Assembly (NCBI GenBank): GCA_018340805.1
Contig: JACMZG010000008.1
Location: 73,048,549 to 73,112,548 of the forward strand
Source of the DNA: Microvelia longipes
Taxonomy: Eukaryota > Arthropoda > Insecta > Hemiptera > Veliidae
DNA: 64,000 nucleotides
Reading direction: 5' to 3'
This document shows, piece by piece, positions 51,301 to 57,300 of the stretch; the stretch's first letter is position 1, and each line of letters starts with the position of its first letter. The notes below the pieces were generated by a model. That model ran no database searches. It had not been told where the DNA came from and saw only the letters and a program-made list of their open reading frames with translations. The translations under genes and the position numbers were made by a program.

Positions 51301-54300
51301 TGATTTTTTTCTATCTAAAGTTGGAAAGAAAATAACCTGCTATTTCTATTAAGACAGCTGATTTTTTTCTATCTAAAGTTGGAAAGAAAATAACCTGCTA
51401 TTTATTAGACAGCTGATTTTTTTCTTCCTGAAGTTGGAGTAAAATAACCTGCTATTTCTATTAAGACATTGATTTTTTTCTATCTAAAGTTGGAAAAAAA
51501 AACCTGCTATTTATTAGTACAACTATTTTTTTTCTTCCTGAAAAGAAAATAACCTGCTATTCTATTAAGACAACTGATTTTTTCTTCTTAAAGTGGGAAG
51601 AAATAACTTGCTATTTCATTAGCATTTTTTCTTCCTGAAGTTGGAGTAAAATAACCTGCTACTTCTATTAGTACAACTGATTTTTTTTCTTCCTGAAGAT
51701 GGAAGAAAATAACCTGCTATTTCTATTAAGACAACTGATTTTTTCTTCTTAAAGTGGGAAGAAAATAACTTGCTATTTCTATTAAGGCAGCTGATTTTTT
51801 TCTTCCTGAAGTTGGAGTAAAATAACCTGCTACTTCTATTAGTACAACTGATTTTTTTCTTCCTGAAGATGTAACCTGCTATTTCTATTAAGACAACTAT
51901 TTTTTCTTAAAGTGGGAAATAACTTGCTATTTCTATTAAGGCAGCTGATATTTGCCTTCCTAAAGTTGCAATTTTATTGCAAGTTTTGCTCTGTTGCAAG
52001 TTATATTTTTATAAGGACTGCTGATTATCTGTTGAAAAAGAACATTTTACCTCTCTATAGAGCTAGATTACCTCTTTCTGCTTTAAAGAGAGAGGAAGCA
52101 TTAATCAAATTAATGCTAATTAATATAATCTAAATTATAACCAACTTCAAAGAAATTATCAAAACCTTAAGTGAGAAAAGGATTGTTATGCAATCCTATG
52201 CATAACAATCTAATGAAAAGCAATTAATATGCATTTCAAAGGAAATTAGTCTGACTTTTTATAATGAATAAATAAAAAAAAAATAAATGAATGTTACATG
52301 AACATTGTTATGATAAATAAATTAACAATAAGAGACTCCATGTAGTACTTAACATTCTTGACCTTAAATTTGATGTGATATTAAATTGTATTTTGTAGCC
52401 TTACATTAACCTGAAAGATGGAAGATATCCGTGTGTTGTTGGAGAGGAAAATTTTATACCTAATGATACTCAAGTGGGGGACCCGTCTAATCTTATATTA
52501 CTCACTGGACCAAATATGGGAGGAAAATCAACATTAATGAGACAACTTGGTCTTATTGTTGTAATGGCTCAAATGGTGCGTATTATTGACTCAGTTAGCG
52601 AACTATAAGTAAGGTAAATACTTCAAATTACATTCTTTTAATGTAAAGTACAGTGTTTTAAGTAAAGTTTGAGTTAGTTCAGGCTCTATTGGCAAAGATT
52701 GGAAAATAAACAGTTTGGGACATGCCATTGTGTTAAGCCATCAATAATGTCGAATAATGGAACAGTTCCCTGGTTTAGCATGGCATTTAGCTTGTTATGT
52801 TTCGTATGTGTGTCTCGCACAATTATATTGTGTCTATAATTACTTGTTTTTGTGACATTATTTGTTATAAAAAAGTAATTTGACAAGTAAAATCACAATT
52901 TATTACACTTTTGTGGTATTTTGTGGCTCTGTACTGTATTATGTGTCCTAGAAAACTTTACAGTAAAATACTACATTTTGTTATTAGTGTTAAGTCATAG
53001 CTTAGTTGGTTAGAGCGTCAGGCCTTTTCAAGGCCCCCCAGGAACACTTTTAGTCTCTGGATAATATCTGTCCCGAACAAATCTATCGGGCTCTTGGTTT
53101 TCACTAAAGTAATACATAAACCAAGTAGGTAAACTCCTGTACTGACCCATGTAAAAATTTCAGACGTGTGATTAGCTGTTTTGTGCTTTAGAGTGGGTTC
53201 GACATGTTAATTGTATGTGCTCACTCAAAGAGACTAATGCTTAGAGGAAGGGTGACACAGCTCTTATCATTCTTTGGGTAGCTTGGTCCCATAACTATAC
53301 ACGTAATTTTTTGATTTTTCATAATAATTACAATTTCATTCAAAATGACAAATTCATTCATAATTCATACAATTTCATTAAAGAATACATCATTTTTTGA
53401 ATATTCTGTCTTAAATTAAGTAAAATGAATTTAAACAAGTTTTAATTATTATCTAGATAGATAATAATTAAAACAATAATGGTATTAATAATGCGATATC
53501 GCATTCTTTAATTATTCTTTAATTGTGTTGTATAAAGTGATTTAATGTGACGTCACGGAAAAATACCAGCCTTTTGTTGAGTACCCCTCTGATAGGGGTT
53601 ATAGAGAGATGGAGAGTCTTTAGTCTCCCACTGGGGAGACTCAATTAGGAGTAAGTACTGTTATGGCACCCAATGGAAATTCTCTCTCTTTTAGACCCCT
53701 TATTCTCTCTTTGTGTTCAATAGAGGTAGAGTGATTGATTGATTACTGATTTATTTAACCATGCAGAATTAGGACCAAAAGGTCTTCTCTTCCATTTAAC
53801 GTGGATACATTTTCAGCCGATTTATTTAATAAAATTACATACAATACATTATGACTACAAAATGCCAAATTATCTTTTTTATAAAATAAATTGAAATCTT
53901 AACTATATAATCTTACTCTATAAATCCTTAACTTAATTATTTAATAGCTGATTTCTTTTTATTATAGTTTATTTAGTACAGTCGGACCTCCATATAACGA
54001 ACTTTTATACAACGAAAGTCTCTATGTAACAAATTTTTTAACGTTCCCTTGAATTTTGTGTTTAAAAGTGTTTCTATTTAACGAAAAAAAATTCTATATA
54101 ACGAACAAAATTTCCAGAAATAAAGATAAAGACAAGACCTGCAAACTTTCAAGGAATTGACCAAAACGGCACTTCTGTTTTTCTGTAATTTCCCAGAACA
54201 ATTATTTATGGATTCTCGCCCTGCTTTATTTAATTTTGCAAACTCTTTCTTTACAATTTTCTATGAAATTAGGATTAACACAGCATAGAACTAAAAATCT

Positions 54301-57300
54301 GTTAGTTTTAATTTGGTATTCGGTCTGACCAGTTCGTTTGTGAAACTTTTTATTTGTTTGTAAATTGAGTTTATTAAAATGTCAAAACGGAAATCGCTGT
54401 CCCTTTCTCAAAAAATCAATTTATTAAAAGATTCTGACGATGGAGTCAAAAACAAAGACTTGTCTCTGAAGTATAAAATCACTCCTAGTTCTATATCAAC
54501 AATTTAAAAAAAAAAAAACGGGAATCTATACTTGGGTTTTACGAAACGAGTGGCGATTTAAAAAAAAGTTCTTGAGTATGCAAGTATGAAGACATTGATG
54601 ACGCAATTTTACAGTGGGTGACAATGTTAAGGTCAAAAATATGCCTGTGAGAGGACCACTAATAAAAGAAAAAGCTGCTGAATATGCAACTGCGAGGTTA
54701 TTATTCATCCTATATATCCATTAAAATATCATAAAATAGTACAGCGTTATTTATTTTTTCAATTTCTATACAACGAAATTTCTATATTCTATATTTTTTC
54801 ACTTGAACCTTTAAGTTCGTTATATAGAAGTCCGACTGTATCTTTATAATCTATTATTCGTTATTTATTATTTCCTATTAAAGTATTCGTGTATTGAATA
54901 TTATAAATGATAAATTTTGTATAAATATAAAATAAAGAAATGTATATTTTTGATGAGAGAGGCAGCAGTAGAGCATTAAAACTACATAGATAGGGCAATA
55001 GTTGGGATTTCATTATATACTATTAAAATTTCAAAGTTTTTGCAATGCTATTTTTTTATGTTGATTAATAGAAGTCTCTTGTTTTAAAAGAATAGCTCTT
55101 ACTGGAGGTATAGTTCAAATATCAATTATTTCAAATTGACAAGTCTTGCTTTGGGTAAAAATGTTGACTCATCATATAATACAGGGGAATATTAAATAAA
55201 ATATAGTACACACACATATATTGTGTGTTTACTGAAGTTATTTAGAAAGACGTACAGCATCTACGTAAATAATAATTGATTGGATAATTGCATTATCTTC
55301 AAATGCTAGATCTGTGTATTTTATTAACTTAAACATCTATGAAAAGCTGTTTTATATTTAATTTGTTTTTTTAGGGTTCAGGAGTACCTGCATCTAGTTT
55401 AGAAATGACTGTTGTCGATAGGATATTTACTAGAATTGGTGCTCAGGATGATATAATGTCTGGCGATAGTACTTTCTATGTTGAGTTGTGTGAAACTTCA
55501 TCGATACTTAATCATGCTACTCAGCATTCTCTCGTTTTGATTGATGAATTAGGTTTGTAAAAATACTAATACAGTTTAACAGCAAAGTTTCTTTTGATGA
55601 TTTAACTCTTTGGCTGCGGAGGTATTGGAATACAGTTGGGTCCCTGGTTGTGGGACCCGCCAGAAGAAAATCTTTCTCCTGTTGTGGAAGGGTTTTTTTG
55701 CTTTTCTACCTTAAAGTACACAACTTTAACTTGACCTAGGTAGTTTTGCTTACCTAATTTTTATGTTCTACTGATTGTTTTATATTGTCTATACATATTT
55801 ATAAATAAATGTTAAATTCTTTTTTGCTCTTGTCAAACAAAATGTTGTTTATTTGAGCATAAACTTTATGTTATACAAATATAATCATGGTTTTTGTATT
55901 TAAAAAATTATGTTATTCTATTATTATATAATAATTGTTAAAATTAAATATGGTTAATTGATTTATATAATCGTAATATTGATGAAGATAATGGTTGACA
56001 TATATATGAAAGTCATGTTAATGCAAGAGGTCAAGGGAATTTTTTTTACTGAAATTGCGTTTGCCGAACGTGTTACTGGAGCTTTCCTATATATCTTAAT
56101 CATTTTTCTCATTAATTTTATGACTAGACAAATAAACTAACCCTGTGTAAACTTATAAATGTTGAATAACATAATTTAAAAAAAAAAATCATATTAATAT
56201 TTATATTAACCTAAAGTTTATACTAAAATAAATGAGTTTTTTAGTAGAGCAAAATTATAATAATAGTTTGGACAATTTTTTAATATATTGTAATATATAT
56301 GTAATAGAACTTGAGATAAAAATAAACACAAATCTTGATCAAAGACAGGTTCATCTACGCGTGCCGGTCACAGTAAAAATTCAGTATTATTCATTTATAC
56401 ATAACAGCCCATCCATCAGCAGAGAAAACCAATTACCATGAAAATTGTATTATAATCACTGTAACCAAACAAGAGAGGATAGAAAATTATTTAAAAGTTG
56501 CATAGTGCAATTTAAATGTAAACCTTAAAAAAGTTGAAATATTTTGTACACTAGTAGTACAAAGCACTAAGTAGTACTTATTTTTTATCTAGGTAAGAAA
56601 TAAAAAGATAAAAACAGTTTTTATTTCTTACCGAGTTAAAAGTAAGTACTACTTTGTACTTCTAAGCATTACTAAAAAATAGTACTACTTTGTCGGTACT
56701 GATTTTAGTAAAGTGGTGTCATAAATATGTCAATCAAAGGGCTATAAGAGAAGAGATAAGAAAGGTTCAAATGCCAAGAGAGAAGGGGACTGGTGCTGTG
56801 GTCCATGACTCACGACATTCTTTTACGTTTTTAGATAAAGAGATGACAGTACTGCCACCTATCAGTGACAGAAGTTAGCTAATACCCCAAATAACCAATA
56901 GATGTCGCTACAAGTTTAAAATAATACTCACAGCACTAACCACGTCATCATAAAAAAATGATGGCATATGTTGTCATTCGCAACTTACAAAAGTTTTTCT
57001 GTTGACGGCATATGCCGTCATTCCCAACACGCAAAAGCTTTTCTGATGGCAGCATATGCCGTAATTAGTTGCGAAAAAGGGTTAACTTAATAACTATAAT
57101 AACTGATTAAACGAAAAACTAATAGATCCGCTAATGCCCATATATATCCCTAACTAGAATGTTGTAGTTAGTTGCCCATTACATTGGTTAGTGCTAGACA
57201 TTGTGGTACACTCTGTCTTTGTTTAAAAGTAGAATGAGTGATATACTCTAAGTTTTATGATATATTGCAGGTCGTGGTACATCTACCTATGACGGTACAG

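Noticed and set aside
52985..53060. Possible tRNA gene with good box A
   Set aside because: No box B or cloverleaf follows, so only a tRNA-like fragment is reported.
53500..53520. Palindromic GCGATATCGC as a regulatory site
   Set aside because: It is the centre of a MITE copy and has no gene nearby needing it.
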